Positions 54,151-63,692 are shown, counted from the first letter of the stretch. The stretch is 64,000 nt of DNA from Bryobacterales bacterium (GCA_020852755.1 JADZAF010000036.1:1-64000); one strand, 5' to 3'. Translations and numbers: made by a program. The notes: generated by a model not told the origin, from the letters alone.

Positions 54151-55344
54151 ATGAGAGTTCCCCTCCTGGTCTTCCTGGCGGCCCTCACGGCCTGGCCGCA
54201 GCAGCGCAGCGAGAGCTGGCTGGGCAATCTCGCGCCGGTGATCGAGTCCATGCACCGCGAACGCGGCTTCCCGCTGGCTTACGAGAACCGCAAGGGTATG
54301 CCGGTCGAGGAGTGGCGCCGGCGGGGGCGCGAGGAGGTCCTGCGCTTCCTCTCCTACTTCCCGAAGCCGGTGCCGCTCGATGTGAAGGTTCATTCGACCG
54401 TCCAGCGCGAAGGCTACGAAATCCGCGTCATCTCGTTTGCCGGATCGGCGCACTACCGCGTCCCGGCTTACCTGCTGGTTCCCAAGGCGGCCGGGAAGCT
54501 GCCCGCCGTGGTGGCTCTGCACGATCATGGCGGATGGTTCTATCACGGCAAGGAGAAGCTGGTGCGCATGGACGGCGAGCATGCGGCCCTGCAGAGCTTC
54601 CGCGACCAGTACTATGGCGGGCGCGGCTACGCGGACGAACTGGCGCGCCGCGGCTTCGTGGTCATCGTGCCCGACGCCTTCTACTGGGGCGAGCGCCGCA
54701 TGCAGTACAGCCAGCCGCCCCAGGAACTGACCGCCCGCCTCGCCGGCCTGCGGCCCGAGCAGCCCGAATACGTGGCCGCCATGAACCGCTGGCTGCGCGA
54801 GCGCAATGCCGACCTGAATACCTGGCTCTCCTTCAGCGGGGTGAGCTGGATGGGCATCGTGGTCCACGACGACCGCCGCGCCGTCGAGGTGTTGGCCTCG
54901 CTGCCCGAAGTGGATGCCGGCCGCATCGGCTGCCTCGGGCTTTCCGGCGGCGGCTACCGCTCGACCTACCTGACCGGCATGGAGCCTCGCATCCGTGCTT
55001 CAGTCATCACCGGCTGGATGACCTCGCTGCCCACTACGCTGGAGATACCTTACGCGGTTCACAGCGCGCTGTTCGACGCCTTCGGCGTCCACGCGCTCCT
55101 GGACCATCCGGATATCGCCGCGCTCGGGGCGCCCCACTGCGCCCTGTTCGTGCAGAACTGCGGCCAGGACCGCCTCTTCACCCGGGCCGGCATGGAATCC
55201 GCGGCCGCCAGGATCCGCGCCGTGTACTCGGACCTGAAACAGCCCGCACGCTACCAGTCCAGGTTCTACGACGTGCCGCACCAGTTCAACACGGCCATGC
55301 AGGACGAAGCCTTCGAGTGGCTAAGCCGCTGGCTGGCGCCCTGA
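54151..55344 (+). CDS. Secreted alpha/beta hydrolase (dienelactone-hydrolase/acetyl-xylan-esterase type)
   Basis: A 397-residue protein with a signal peptide (1-17). The alpha/beta core holds PAVVALHDHGGWFYHG (oxyanion region), FVVIVPDAFYWGERR, and the nucleophile elbow IGCLGLSGGGYRS (GxSxG). A terminal His occurs in FYDVPHQFNTAM. This build is found in acetyl-xylan esterases, glucuronoyl esterases and related deacetylases that trim plant polymers. Divergent from the UxuA-like gene with an 88-bp gap. Confidence 0.85.
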   Translation: MRVPLLVFLAALTAWPQQRSESWLGNLAPVIESMHRERGFPLAYENRKGMPVEEWRRRGREEVLRFLSYFPKPVPLDVKVHSTVQREGYEIRVISFAGSAHYRVPAYLLVPKAAGKLPAVVALHDHGGWFYHGKEKLVRMDGEHAALQSFRDQYYGGRGYADELARRGFVVIVPDAFYWGERRMQYSQPPQELTARLAGLRPEQPEYVAAMNRWLRERNADLNTWLSFSGVSWMGIVVHDDRRAVEVLASLPEVDAGRIGCLGLSGGGYRSTYLTGMEPRIRASVITGWMTSLPTTLEIPYAVHSALFDAFGVHALLDHPDIAALGAPHCALFVQNCGQDRLFTRAGMESAAARIRAVYSDLKQPARYQSRFYDVPHQFNTAMQDEAFEWLSRWLAP

Positions 55345-55352
55345 GTGCGGCG

Positions 55353-55460
55353 CGCGGCGCTCGTGCCGCGGCTGGACAGGGTCGCCCCCGTGATTCCCGG
55401 CGCCGCCCGGCATTGCGGCGCACGTTCTTGACGTGCGGTGGCGGCACTCGTGCCGCCACC
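55353..55460. repeat. Cluster of three hairpins, REP-like
   Basis: Between two convergent genes lie three palindromes. The first (55353-55370) has a stem of eight pairs with one G-T wobble. The second (55419-55437) pairs CGCACGT with ACGTGCG. The third (55437-55460) has an 11-bp perfect stem and a 2-base loop. First and third share the core CGGC(G/A)CTCGTGCCGC, which suggests copies of a dispersed repeat. They may also act as a bidirectional terminator. Confidence 0.6.
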
Positions 55461-55500
55461 TCGCCGGAACGGAAACACCCGTATGGTTGCCGCTGTGCGG

Positions 55501-57807
55501 CTACGGCTGTGCGCTCTTCTCAAGCTCCTTCCAGCCCGCGCCGGGCCGGCGGGCCAGCTCCAGCCACGCGCCTTCGGGCGCCTTGCCGCTGGATGCCGCC
55601 TGGACCGCGGTCCCGATCCACAGCGTCTCCGGGCCCGCGGCCGGGCTGAGCGACTTCAGGTATTCCACCAGCCGCGCCACATGCAGCCGGAACGCGCCCG
55701 AGGCGGAGCTGTGGCCCCCGGCTACGAAAGCCAGCACTGCGGCAACCGTGCGGGCCGCCCGTTCTTCCGGACTGCCGCCCGGCATCCCGCCATCCGGCTC
55801 CAGCAGGGCCGCCAGGTCGATCAGGCCCGAGTCCCCGCTCGCGGCCGGCGGCGCTTCCCGCGCCCGGCGCATGAGCCTGGTCAGGCGGCCTGGCCGGACG
55901 GGAGCTGCCGCCTCAATGCTCGCATTGCCAGCGTCGAAGACGATCTTGCGCGCCGAAGGCGCGGCCATGGCGGGCGGCGCCAGACTGGCCAGCATGGGTG
56001 CAGCGTGTGGGAAGTATGCCTGAAACTCCGTATCCTGGGGCATCCCCACCGGCACCACGCGCGTTTCAGGCAGCTCACCCGGCCGGTCGCCTGCCCGCCG
56101 GACCACAGCCACCAGGGCCATCTCCCGGCTGGCCAGCCCGTAGGTCCTGCTCAGCTCCAGCAGCCGCTCCGCCACCCGGCTCTGCCGGCGCTTGCGCAGC
56201 GGGGCAACCGCTTCCTCCTTGGGATAGCGGCTCTCCCAATCCGTGATCAGCCGAGAGCCGCGCAGCAGGCGCACCGCTTCCCCGGTTTCCGCGTCACCCG
56301 GCGGCACGTCGAAGCTCAGGCTCCCACCGTCCCAGGCGAGGTCCACCCGGCCGTGATTCTCCGTTTCGCCGAACAGCAGAACCGGGGTTCCGGCGAACAC
56401 GAAGCGCGGCGGTTCGGGCTGCACGCCTTCCGCCGTGAGGCCCGTGGCAACCGGCCGGCCCAGGGAGGCGAACAGGTCGACGGCCGCCAGGTCCACCCGT
56501 TCCCGCGGGGTGACGAAGCGGCTCACTCCTCCCGTCTCCCGGGCCAGCAGGCTGAGGAAGCGGTCCTGGCTGGCGCTGCCGATGCCCAGGCAGGAAAGGC
56601 GCACGCCCGTCGCGCGCGCCTGCGCCAGAATGTCCTCGGTCCCGTACACCTGGCCGTCCGTCAGGATGACGATATCGCCCTCGCCGCCCAGCAGGCGGGC
56701 CGCCTCGCGGACGCCGGCGGCCAGTTCCGTCCCGCCGCGCGCGTCGATCTTCTTCAGGAATGCGCGGGCCCGCTCGCGCTCCTCCCGGGTGGCCGGAACG
56801 GGCGCCCGGTGCATCGATTCCACCTTGTCGTCGAATGCGACCAGTACGAACGAATCCTGGTCCGACAAAACGGCCAGGCAGGCTTCAATGGCTTTGCGGG
56901 CCTGCGCGATCGGTTCCCCGGCCATCGACCCGGAGCGGTCGAGCAGCATCACCGTGCGGCGCGGCGCTTCCGCGGCCGGGCCGAACAGCGTGGACGGGAC
57001 AATGATCGCGAACGGCCGCTTCCCTTCCCTCGGGCCGGCCAGCACCTGGGCCCTGGTTTCACGGAACCGCACGTCCAGCACCAGGTCGCGGTTGGGCACG
57101 TCCCTTTCCGGAGCGAGCGCCACCCGCGCCGACCCCGGCGCCGGCTGTCTCACCCGTATGGAATGCGACGGCGAGCCGATCTCCTCCACCGGCAGTTCAT
57201 GCAGCACGGACAGTTCGAAACCCACCTCATGCAGAGACGAGGCGTCCTTGCGAAAGCGCGGCAGGATGACGTCGCCGAATTCGTCCGCGGGCAGTTCCAC
57301 CTCGCCTTCGCCCTCGGTGACGGCGGCCCGCATGCGCGCGTGATAGGCCGGGGCCAGCGTGAACGGGAACCGGAAGCGGAAGCCGTCGTCGCGCAGCTCG
57401 ACTCCGGCCAGCACCTCGAGGTACACCGTGACCTTTTCCTTCGGCCGGATGTTGCCCACCGTCAGGTTGACGATGCCGTCCCCGTACTGCCGGGCCAGCG
57501 CCGAGAGCGACCCTTCGGCAAGGCCCTTTTCGTAGGCCTTCACCGCCTCTTCGGTTTCCTTCAGTTCCGAATGGGTCTCGAAACCGTCCCCGGTGATGCG
57601 GAAGCGGCGCAGGGCCGCGTCCCGCGGCAGGGGAAACGAATAGATCACTTCCAGGGGGCGCTCTTCCTCCGACTGGAATATGTGCTGGACAACCAGGCGG
57701 GCGCCCGCCGGCAGAACCTGGCCGGTCAGCCACAGGCGCTGCATGGCGAGGCGCAGGGGCTCTCCCGTGGGCGCCGCGACGGGCGCGAAACTCAATGCCG
57801 TGCTCAT
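55501..57807 (-). CDS. VIT and von Willebrand factor A domain protein
   Basis: A 768-residue protein with no clear signal peptide. Residues about 10-145 form a VIT domain (VVQHIFQSEEERPLEVIYSFPLP ... GIVNLTVGNIRPKEKVTVYLEVL). A vWA domain at about 285-460 carries a perfect metal-ion-dependent adhesion site (VMLLDRSGSM) and DIVILTDGQVY. A long, Ala/Pro-rich C-terminal region holds short helices. The architecture matches inter-alpha-trypsin-inhibitor heavy chains and their bacterial relatives, whose role is unclear. ATG with AAGGA upstream; 8 bp after a MerR-type gene. Confidence 0.85.
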   Translation of the reverse strand: MSTALSFAPVAAPTGEPLRLAMQRLWLTGQVLPAGARLVVQHIFQSEEERPLEVIYSFPLPRDAALRRFRITGDGFETHSELKETEEAVKAYEKGLAEGSLSALARQYGDGIVNLTVGNIRPKEKVTVYLEVLAGVELRDDGFRFRFPFTLAPAYHARMRAAVTEGEGEVELPADEFGDVILPRFRKDASSLHEVGFELSVLHELPVEEIGSPSHSIRVRQPAPGSARVALAPERDVPNRDLVLDVRFRETRAQVLAGPREGKRPFAIIVPSTLFGPAAEAPRRTVMLLDRSGSMAGEPIAQARKAIEACLAVLSDQDSFVLVAFDDKVESMHRAPVPATREERERARAFLKKIDARGGTELAAGVREAARLLGGEGDIVILTDGQVYGTEDILAQARATGVRLSCLGIGSASQDRFLSLLARETGGVSRFVTPRERVDLAAVDLFASLGRPVATGLTAEGVQPEPPRFVFAGTPVLLFGETENHGRVDLAWDGGSLSFDVPPGDAETGEAVRLLRGSRLITDWESRYPKEEAVAPLRKRRQSRVAERLLELSRTYGLASREMALVAVVRRAGDRPGELPETRVVPVGMPQDTEFQAYFPHAAPMLASLAPPAMAAPSARKIVFDAGNASIEAAAPVRPGRLTRLMRRAREAPPAASGDSGLIDLAALLEPDGGMPGGSPEERAARTVAAVLAFVAGGHSSASGAFRLHVARLVEYLKSLSPAAGPETLWIGTAVQAASSGKAPEGAWLELARRPGAGWKELEKSAQP

Positions 57808-57815
57808 GGGATTCC

Positions 57816-58199
57816 TTATTCTTTCCTTCCTTCGTTACCGGCAGGCTGGACCCGGCGCGCGAATTCTTCGACCGCCGCCCGCACCTGCCTGGTTCGCCAG
57901 GGACTGGCGTCGGCCCTGACCCAGACAATGACATCGCCTGCCACCGCGTGCTGCCACCAGGAGGTGGCGGGCGGCAGCACGCTTTCCTTCGCCGGCCCGC
58001 CGGGCAGACGGGCGATCTCCGCCAGCGTGCTTCCCCGGGCCTGCAGGCTCTTGATCTCCTCCAGGCGCTCCAGGTGCTCCTCGGTGTAGGCGGCCGCCCG
58101 TCCGCCCTTCACCGGCCCGCGCAGCAGGCCGCGGGCGATATAGAAGCGGATGGTGCGGGCAGGCAGTCCCGACGCCTCCGCGATCTCGGCCAGCGTCAT
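57816..58199 (-). CDS. MerR-family transcriptional regulator
   Basis: A regulator of about 127 residues with a MerR winged HTH (TLAEIAEASGLPARTIRFYIARGLL, then AAAYTEEHLERLEEIKSL). A Gly/Pro-rich segment and a small C-terminal domain (VAGDVIVWVRADASPWRTRQVRAAVEEFARR) follow; no cysteines are available for metal sensing. ATG at 58199 is preferred over GTG at 58211 because the promoter places the RNA start near 58212. It is co-transcribed with, and probably controls, the VIT-vWA gene. Confidence 0.85.
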   Translation of the reverse strand: MTLAEIAEASGLPARTIRFYIARGLLRGPVKGGRAAAYTEEHLERLEEIKSLQARGSTLAEIARLPGGPAKESVLPPATSWWQHAVAGDVIVWVRADASPWRTRQVRAAVEEFARRVQPAGNEGRKE

Positions 58200-58218
58200 G
58201 GAGTGCTTCACAGAAAAA

Positions 58219-58247
58219 AGTGTACGTCGAAATCATGACAGTGTCAA
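58219..58247 (-). promoter_or_regulatory. Promoter of the MerR/VIT-vWA operon
   Basis: On the minus strand a perfect TTGACA (58242-58247) and TACACT (58219-58224) are 17 bases apart. A perfect palindrome TGACA-C-TGTCA overlaps the -35 box (58236-58246) and is a candidate operator for the MerR-type protein. The 17-base spacing is normal rather than the stretched 19-20 bases of classic MerR-activated promoters, so repression is more likely. Confidence 0.65.
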
Positions 58248-58402
58248 GTACTGTTTTGTATCGCCGCGATCCGCGCTCGCCCCCGCTTGCCGGCCGGAGC
58301 ACGCCGGCCGCGGCCTTCCGGGACGCCTCCCATACCCCAACGCTGCCGGCATTCGGGTTGCGGACCGTACGGACAGTGAATATTCTGGTCGGGGAGTTCA
58401 TG

Positions 58403-60490
58403 ATGCGCGCGAGGCGGTTGGTATTTGCGGTGAACGTTGCGGCCTGGCTGATGCCGCTGTCCCCGCCGGCGAGCGGGGCCGCTTCCGTGGCGCTGTCCCG
58501 CGAGGAGGCGGTTCGCTGGGTGCGGCGGCTGCTGCCGCTGCCCCATGAGATCCGGCTGGATCGTAAGGTTGCGGTGCCCCGGGGACGAATCACGGTCGCG
58601 CTGCGCCCGGGGGCCGGACTTGTGGAGCGGCAGGCGGCGGAAGAGATCTCTTCATTTGCCGGCGCCGCGGACGGCAAGCCGCTGTTCACGATTCTGGTTG
58701 GAATTCAGGACGCAGCCTGGCGGCAGGGGGCGCTCTCCGAGGCGCGGCGGAAGCGCCTGGAGAGTCTGCCGAACCGCGATCAGCCGTATGTGATACTTCC
58801 CGCCGGAGACTCTACATTGCTGCTGACGGCCCTTGACGGCAAGGGAGTCTACTACGCCGCGCGCACGTTGTGCCAGCTGTTGGAAGCTTCCGCCAGGCAG
58901 CGGGACGTTGACGTGCCGCTGGCCGAAATCACCGACTGGCCGGACCTGGAGGAGCGCGGTTTGTGGAACTTTCCCGAACCGGCAAGCTGGGTGCCGTGGA
59001 TGGCGTCGCTGAAACTGAATTACGGCAAGATGTCGAACACGCAGTTGAAAACCGTCGAGCGGGGCCGGAAAAACGGCGTGGTGATCGAGAAGTCTCTGTA
59101 TGAACAGGCGCGCCGGCAGGCCATGCAATACATGCCCTACCTCATCCACCTGAACTTCCTGGATGCCAGCGGGTTGTTCCGGGCATATCCGGAGCTGGCC
59201 GGCCGCGGCGATGCGGCGCTGGCCGGGCGTTACTTTGCGCACAAGCGCGGCAGTCAGCATCGCGTGCCGTTCGCGGGCCACCCCCTGTTTCAGAAGATCG
59301 TCGAAGAGTGGCTCGAGGACATGGCCGCGCAAGGCGTGGACGAGGTCAGCTGCTGGCTTTCGGAGCGGCCTGCCGAGGACCAGCGGCCGGAGACTACCGC
59401 GGCCGGGCAGTTCGTGCTGGAAGGGCGCGCGCTCGTGAACGCGTGGCGCGAAGTCCGGAAGCGGTATCCGGGATTCCGGATCCGGCTGTTCTTATCCACA
59501 GTAACCACGGAGCGCGATTACCGCGTGGTGGCCGAAGCGCCGCCCGAGGTTCGCATCGAGCGGGCCTGCGCCACCGCGCTCGAACGCATTACCCATCTGC
59601 CCCGCGACCTGTTCCGCTACCCGTTGCTTGACCACTACGCGGCGGAGGGCCGCTGGGTGGCAAGCTATGATGTGCCGGTCGGCGCCAACGCGCGGGTAGA
59701 CACGCCGGAATACAAGCTGCCGCAGACTTCCGTCCACCGCGTGCGCGACTATCTGGTGCAGCTGTCCCAGCGCCGCTACCGGGGCGCCTACGGAATGCTC
59801 GCCTGGTCCAAGAAAGCGCGTGAGACCTACGGATTCAGCACGGCCGCGCTGGCGGAGTACGGCTGGAATCTGAACGGGCGCAGCACGCGGGAGTTTGCCG
59901 TCGCCTGGGCAACGCGCGAAGGCATGGAGGACCCCGAAGCCTTCGGCGAGTGGTCCGAGATCATGGGTCCGGTTGAGTTCGATGTCTACGACTCGGACTT
60001 CCCGATCGCTTATTCGTGGGGTAAGTTCATCCAATTGATCCGGGAGCGCCGCCGGCCCTACCTGGGCGAGGGCGTCTTCCGCTACTACACAGGACCCCGG
60101 GACTTCTCTGAAAAAATCGCGGCGTGCGACCGCGCAATGGCGATCGCCGGGCGGTTCCGGAACCCCTATTTCGCGGATGAGACGAGGATCGTGCGATCGT
60201 ACGTGCGGCTCGCGCATTCTCTGTACGAGTTAGCCGAGCACGTATCCACCGACTCTTTAGAGACTCTGGCCGGCCAGGAGAGGCTGCGCGAGTCTTTGCG
60301 CCAATTGGAAGCCGCCGGTGAAGAGAATACCGGCGCCATCCGGCTCTGGCGGAACCACCTCGGACCGGCCGGTTGGGACCGGCCTCCCAATATGGACTCG
60401 TCCGTGCAGCGCGTGCTTGACGCCATCCAAGGCACCCACACGACGGTCTCCGAGATCAAGGATTTCCTGGAGGGCCGGTACTTCTATTAG
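58403..60490 (+). CDS. Secreted glycosidase-like protein with GH20b-type N-terminal domain
   Basis: A 695-residue exported protein. After the signal peptide (about 1-29) comes an alpha-beta domain (about 45-170; VERQAAEEISSFAG ... YVILPAGDSTLLLTALDGKGVYYAARTLCQLL) of the kind that precedes the barrel in GH20 hexosaminidases and several other GH families. The barrel-like remainder lacks the GH20 Asp-Glu signature in the expected form; ASQGVDEVSCWLSERPAED-like segments carry acidic residues that could serve. The substrate is unknown. ATG at 58403 has GGGGAG six bases upstream. Confidence 0.65.
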   Translation: MRARRLVFAVNVAAWLMPLSPPASGAASVALSREEAVRWVRRLLPLPHEIRLDRKVAVPRGRITVALRPGAGLVERQAAEEISSFAGAADGKPLFTILVGIQDAAWRQGALSEARRKRLESLPNRDQPYVILPAGDSTLLLTALDGKGVYYAARTLCQLLEASARQRDVDVPLAEITDWPDLEERGLWNFPEPASWVPWMASLKLNYGKMSNTQLKTVERGRKNGVVIEKSLYEQARRQAMQYMPYLIHLNFLDASGLFRAYPELAGRGDAALAGRYFAHKRGSQHRVPFAGHPLFQKIVEEWLEDMAAQGVDEVSCWLSERPAEDQRPETTAAGQFVLEGRALVNAWREVRKRYPGFRIRLFLSTVTTERDYRVVAEAPPEVRIERACATALERITHLPRDLFRYPLLDHYAAEGRWVASYDVPVGANARVDTPEYKLPQTSVHRVRDYLVQLSQRRYRGAYGMLAWSKKARETYGFSTAALAEYGWNLNGRSTREFAVAWATREGMEDPEAFGEWSEIMGPVEFDVYDSDFPIAYSWGKFIQLIRERRRPYLGEGVFRYYTGPRDFSEKIAACDRAMAIAGRFRNPYFADETRIVRSYVRLAHSLYELAEHVSTDSLETLAGQERLRESLRQLEAAGEENTGAIRLWRNHLGPAGWDRPPNMDSSVQRVLDAIQGTHTTVSEIKDFLEGRYFY

Positions 60491-60502
60491 CGAAAGGGTG
60501 AC

Positions 60503-60523
60503 TTCGCGGATCGCTCCCGCGAA
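60503..60523. terminator. Stem-loop between convergent genes
   Basis: A perfect 7-bp stem (TTCGCGG with CCGCGAA) with a 7-base loop lies 12 bases after the stop of the glycosidase-like gene. No T-run follows on either strand, so it is only a weak terminator candidate. The rest of the 109-bp gap shows nothing notable. Confidence 0.3.
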
Positions 60524-60599
60524 TACGCGCCATCGCCCGCCGGGATGGTTCCTCAAAGGCGGCCCGAAACGCGCCTTTCGCCGCATTCGCGCGCGTAGC

Positions 60600-61916
60600 C
60601 TATCTTTCAAAACCCCGTATGTATGGGATGACCGGCGGCCGCGGCCCCGTGTTGAAGAGCGGTCCCCGTGTCGAACGGTACGTCATGTTCATGTACGGCG
60701 TCTCGATGCGGCGTCCGGTGGCATGGTAACGGCCGTTCTCCCAGTTCGATTCCATGTTGAACGACACAATCCCCGTCGACAGAAGGAGCCGCTCCGCATT
60801 GTACGGTTCCTTTCGGGTCAGCATCATCTCGACCAGCCAGTGCTCAAAGGCGTTCGCGGCGTGGTATTGGGAGTACGGCCCGGGCCAGCCCAGCATCGAG
60901 ACGATCACCGGGTCCTTACGACCTGCGATCTCGCCCGCGTAGGTCCACCCCACACCCCGGACCGAATGTACCGCCGCTTTCGTCCCGTCACGATAGTCCA
61001 CGATGGAGACGCATGCATCGCGGGTGGTCTCCTGAAAGTGTCCCGGCTTCAGGTTGAAGCCGGCCCGCACTGCTTCGAGCAGATTGCCCGCCCAGGGATT
61101 ACGCTCAGTCCACTTCCATGTTTCAGGCCCCTGGATGCACTGCACCGCCTGGATGCCTGTCTCACCGCCCTTGCGGCGTTCGACAAAGGCCTGGAGCACG
61201 TCGACGCAATGGAAAAGACTTCCCTCATCTCCGGCGCCTCCCGCCACGACCGATGCCTTTATGGGCGTGTCGATATCCAGCTCTATCTCGGGCTTGCGGT
61301 AGTAGAACGGTATGGAGGAACCGCCGTACAGGGGGAAGTCCAGTTCACGGGATTTGTCGAACATCCACTTGGCTTCGTCCCAGCTGGTGGAGAGATGCTT
61401 GTCGTTGAAGACCGGCGCCGAGCGCTTACTCTGCTCGAACACCCGGACTATCTGCTGGTACAGCCACCATCGCGGATAGTATTTCTGCCCCTTCAGATTG
61501 GTGTGATAATCCCCGTGCTCTCCCACCAGGACCACACCATCCACCGCAAGTTCTTTCCCCCCGAGCGTGAGAGCTTCACGTACTGTGTCAAAGATCGGAA
61601 TGCCTTTCGATTTGCATACTTTCCGGCCCAGTCCGCTTTCCTGAAGCTGATGGATGTACACGGACACAACGTCCACCCGCGAAGGAGTATGGGCGCCCTT
61701 CCACCAATAGCCGTCCAGAAGCTTGGTGATGATCCAGTCCGCATGTGACCCCGGCGCTGCCCAATAAGTGACGACACAGGCGATACGAGGCCGTCTTTCC
61801 TGGCCCTGCGCGACAGCACCGGCCGCGATGCCGGCTAAAGCCGTGCTATTGGAAATCTTCAGCATGTCACGGCGGGTGAAGAGCGGGTTCGGCCCCATAC
61901 GGTGATCTTCATTCAT
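60600..61916 (-). CDS. Tat-exported protein, distantly oxidoreductase-like
   Basis: A 438-residue protein with a twin-arginine signal (FTRRDMLKISNSTALAGIAAG). The mature part starts RRPRIACVVTYWAAPGSHADW and contains VDGVVLVGEHGDYHTN, PVFNDKHLSTSWDEA and a C-terminal region with aromatic residues. The layout recalls Gfo/Idh/MocA-like proteins, but there is no clear GxGxxG nucleotide motif, so a redox role is doubtful. GAGGAG lies seven bases before the ATG. A TATAAT at 61959-61964 may be its -10 box, without a -35. Confidence 0.65.
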   Translation of the reverse strand: MNEDHRMGPNPLFTRRDMLKISNSTALAGIAAGAVAQGQERRPRIACVVTYWAAPGSHADWIITKLLDGYWWKGAHTPSRVDVVSVYIHQLQESGLGRKVCKSKGIPIFDTVREALTLGGKELAVDGVVLVGEHGDYHTNLKGQKYYPRWWLYQQIVRVFEQSKRSAPVFNDKHLSTSWDEAKWMFDKSRELDFPLYGGSSIPFYYRKPEIELDIDTPIKASVVAGGAGDEGSLFHCVDVLQAFVERRKGGETGIQAVQCIQGPETWKWTERNPWAGNLLEAVRAGFNLKPGHFQETTRDACVSIVDYRDGTKAAVHSVRGVGWTYAGEIAGRKDPVIVSMLGWPGPYSQYHAANAFEHWLVEMMLTRKEPYNAERLLLSTGIVSFNMESNWENGRYHATGRRIETPYMNMTYRSTRGPLFNTGPRPPVIPYIRGFER

Positions 61917-62083
61917 GCAAAAACTCCTCGCGTATTGCAGCGGCCATGGAACGCTAAATTATACCGCCGGCGGCGCCCGGCGCCGCGGGCGGGCGCTGTC
62001 GGAGTCAAAGGGGCTTCCCGGTTACCCTGCTGTGCTCGGCAGCAGATAATCGCACAGGACCATGGCGTTTTCGCGATGCCGGC

Positions 62084-63556
62084 TCATTTCAGCATCTTCA
62101 CTTCGAGATCGTCGAACCAGCAAATCCCCTTTCCGGCCATCTGGAGATGGAGGGACATGATGCTCGTCTTCTCCGGGGGCGGCCCCATCCGGAGGACGAG
62201 CCGCGTCCAGTCGTTGGTGCCCTTGACTCGCTCCGAGCGGGATAGCGGCCATGCCGGCGGGATGTTCGGGACATGGTAGGCCCCCCCGATGGAGACGCCG
62301 GGGCCGGTCACCCCGCTGGTCTTCACCCAGACGGAGATCTCGTAGCCCTTACACGGCGTCCACGGCTCGGTGAAATAGCCCTGCCCCTCGGACATCGACG
62401 ACCAGGAGGCGACTCCCTCGGTGGTCTTTTCGATTTTCAGGCTGCCCGGGCCCGAGCGGCCGGCCGTGCGGTCCCACACCGCGCCCTTTTCGTTCTGGGG
62501 AAGCCAGAACCAGGGATCGATGTCCCCCTCGCGGGGCTTCGCTATGGCGACTCCCTTGTCGAAACCGCTCACCCGCTCGTACATCGGAAGTTCGGTCGCG
62601 CCGCCGAAATCCCCCGGCCTGAGGGCGGGAACCACCGCCGCGGCGTTCATCGCTTTCGCCCGGGCGTCGGGGAGCTGGAACAGGCGGAAATGGGTGGCGA
62701 CGGGTTTGAAGAGATCGGCGAATTCGGCCGCGTACCCCATGTGGATGTCGTAGCCCCACGGGCAGATGCTCACATGCGTCTTGGCGGGCGTATCGTCGAG
62801 GAACTGGAACGCCGGGCAGCCGTCCGGCTCGTACACGGCCGCGAACACCCCGTCCTGCTTGAAGGCGATCCCCCCCTTCAGCGACGACGAAAAGTGGTTG
62901 TGAGGGATGGCGGCGACCCGCCCGTCCGGCGCCTCGTACACGAAGTTCCGGTAACGCCCCTTCCACATGCCGGGGAAGCGCTGCGAGGGCGCCGGGCTGT
63001 TAGACAGCCACGGGTCGCAGAATTCGAAATTCACCCTGCCGCCCTGCGAAAGCGTTTCCGGGTCCTTGACCACGGCCCGGTCGCGAAAATCGTAAACATA
63101 ACTGGCCATCGCGGCATCGTAGGTTACCGTGAGGGTGCGCGTGACCGTGAGGGCATCGTGCGGATCCTTCACAGTGAAAGCCACCGTGAGACGGTCCGTT
63201 CCGTTCCCCTCGACCGCGATGCCGTCGAGCCGCGTGGTGATCACATCCCCGGTCTTCCAGAAGAGCTGGACGGCCTCAACCAGCGGCTTCGCGCCGGGAG
63301 AGAGCTTGATCTGCCGGAGGAGGAGGGGCCGCTCCACTTTGCTGAAAAACATGAGCGCCTGCATGGGCTCGTCGAGGGTGCTCATGTCGAGGACGGCGAT
63401 TTGCTCGTCGCCGTCGTAGATGCCCTGGCGGTAGTTCACGTCGCCGCGCACCTGCCAGGTGAACACCGGCTTGTGGGCGGCCCGGGCGGCCGCCGCGCCG
63501 GGCAGGGCGAAAAGGACGCATGCTGCGATGCAGCGACGAAAGCGCGTGACGGGCAT
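62084..63556 (-). CDS. Exported protein with C-terminal carbohydrate-binding-like domain
   Basis: A 490-residue secreted protein that I do not recognise. A signal peptide (about 1-24) precedes a large beta-rich domain (about 30-330). The last 120 residues read like a carbohydrate-binding or discoidin-type sandwich (GSLKIEKTTEGVASWSSM ... GICWFDDLEVKML). It may bind or modify polysaccharide. ATG at 63556 has GAGG six to seven bases upstream. The 167-bp gap to the next gene holds no feature I can support except a possible -10 box. Confidence 0.65.
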   Translation of the reverse strand: MPVTRFRRCIAACVLFALPGAAAARAAHKPVFTWQVRGDVNYRQGIYDGDEQIAVLDMSTLDEPMQALMFFSKVERPLLLRQIKLSPGAKPLVEAVQLFWKTGDVITTRLDGIAVEGNGTDRLTVAFTVKDPHDALTVTRTLTVTYDAAMASYVYDFRDRAVVKDPETLSQGGRVNFEFCDPWLSNSPAPSQRFPGMWKGRYRNFVYEAPDGRVAAIPHNHFSSSLKGGIAFKQDGVFAAVYEPDGCPAFQFLDDTPAKTHVSICPWGYDIHMGYAAEFADLFKPVATHFRLFQLPDARAKAMNAAAVVPALRPGDFGGATELPMYERVSGFDKGVAIAKPREGDIDPWFWLPQNEKGAVWDRTAGRSGPGSLKIEKTTEGVASWSSMSEGQGYFTEPWTPCKGYEISVWVKTSGVTGPGVSIGGAYHVPNIPPAWPLSRSERVKGTNDWTRLVLRMGPPPEKTSIMSLHLQMAGKGICWFDDLEVKMLK

Positions 63557-63692
63557 GGAAGACCTCGTGGTGTGGGTGCGGGAGAATCGAATGACAGCGA
63601 GAGAATTCATCAAAACCGGGATTTCCATTCAGAGGCTCCCGGTACGGCTCCGGATATCCCGGGCTTGCATCTTGGACCTCCCGGACCCGTTC

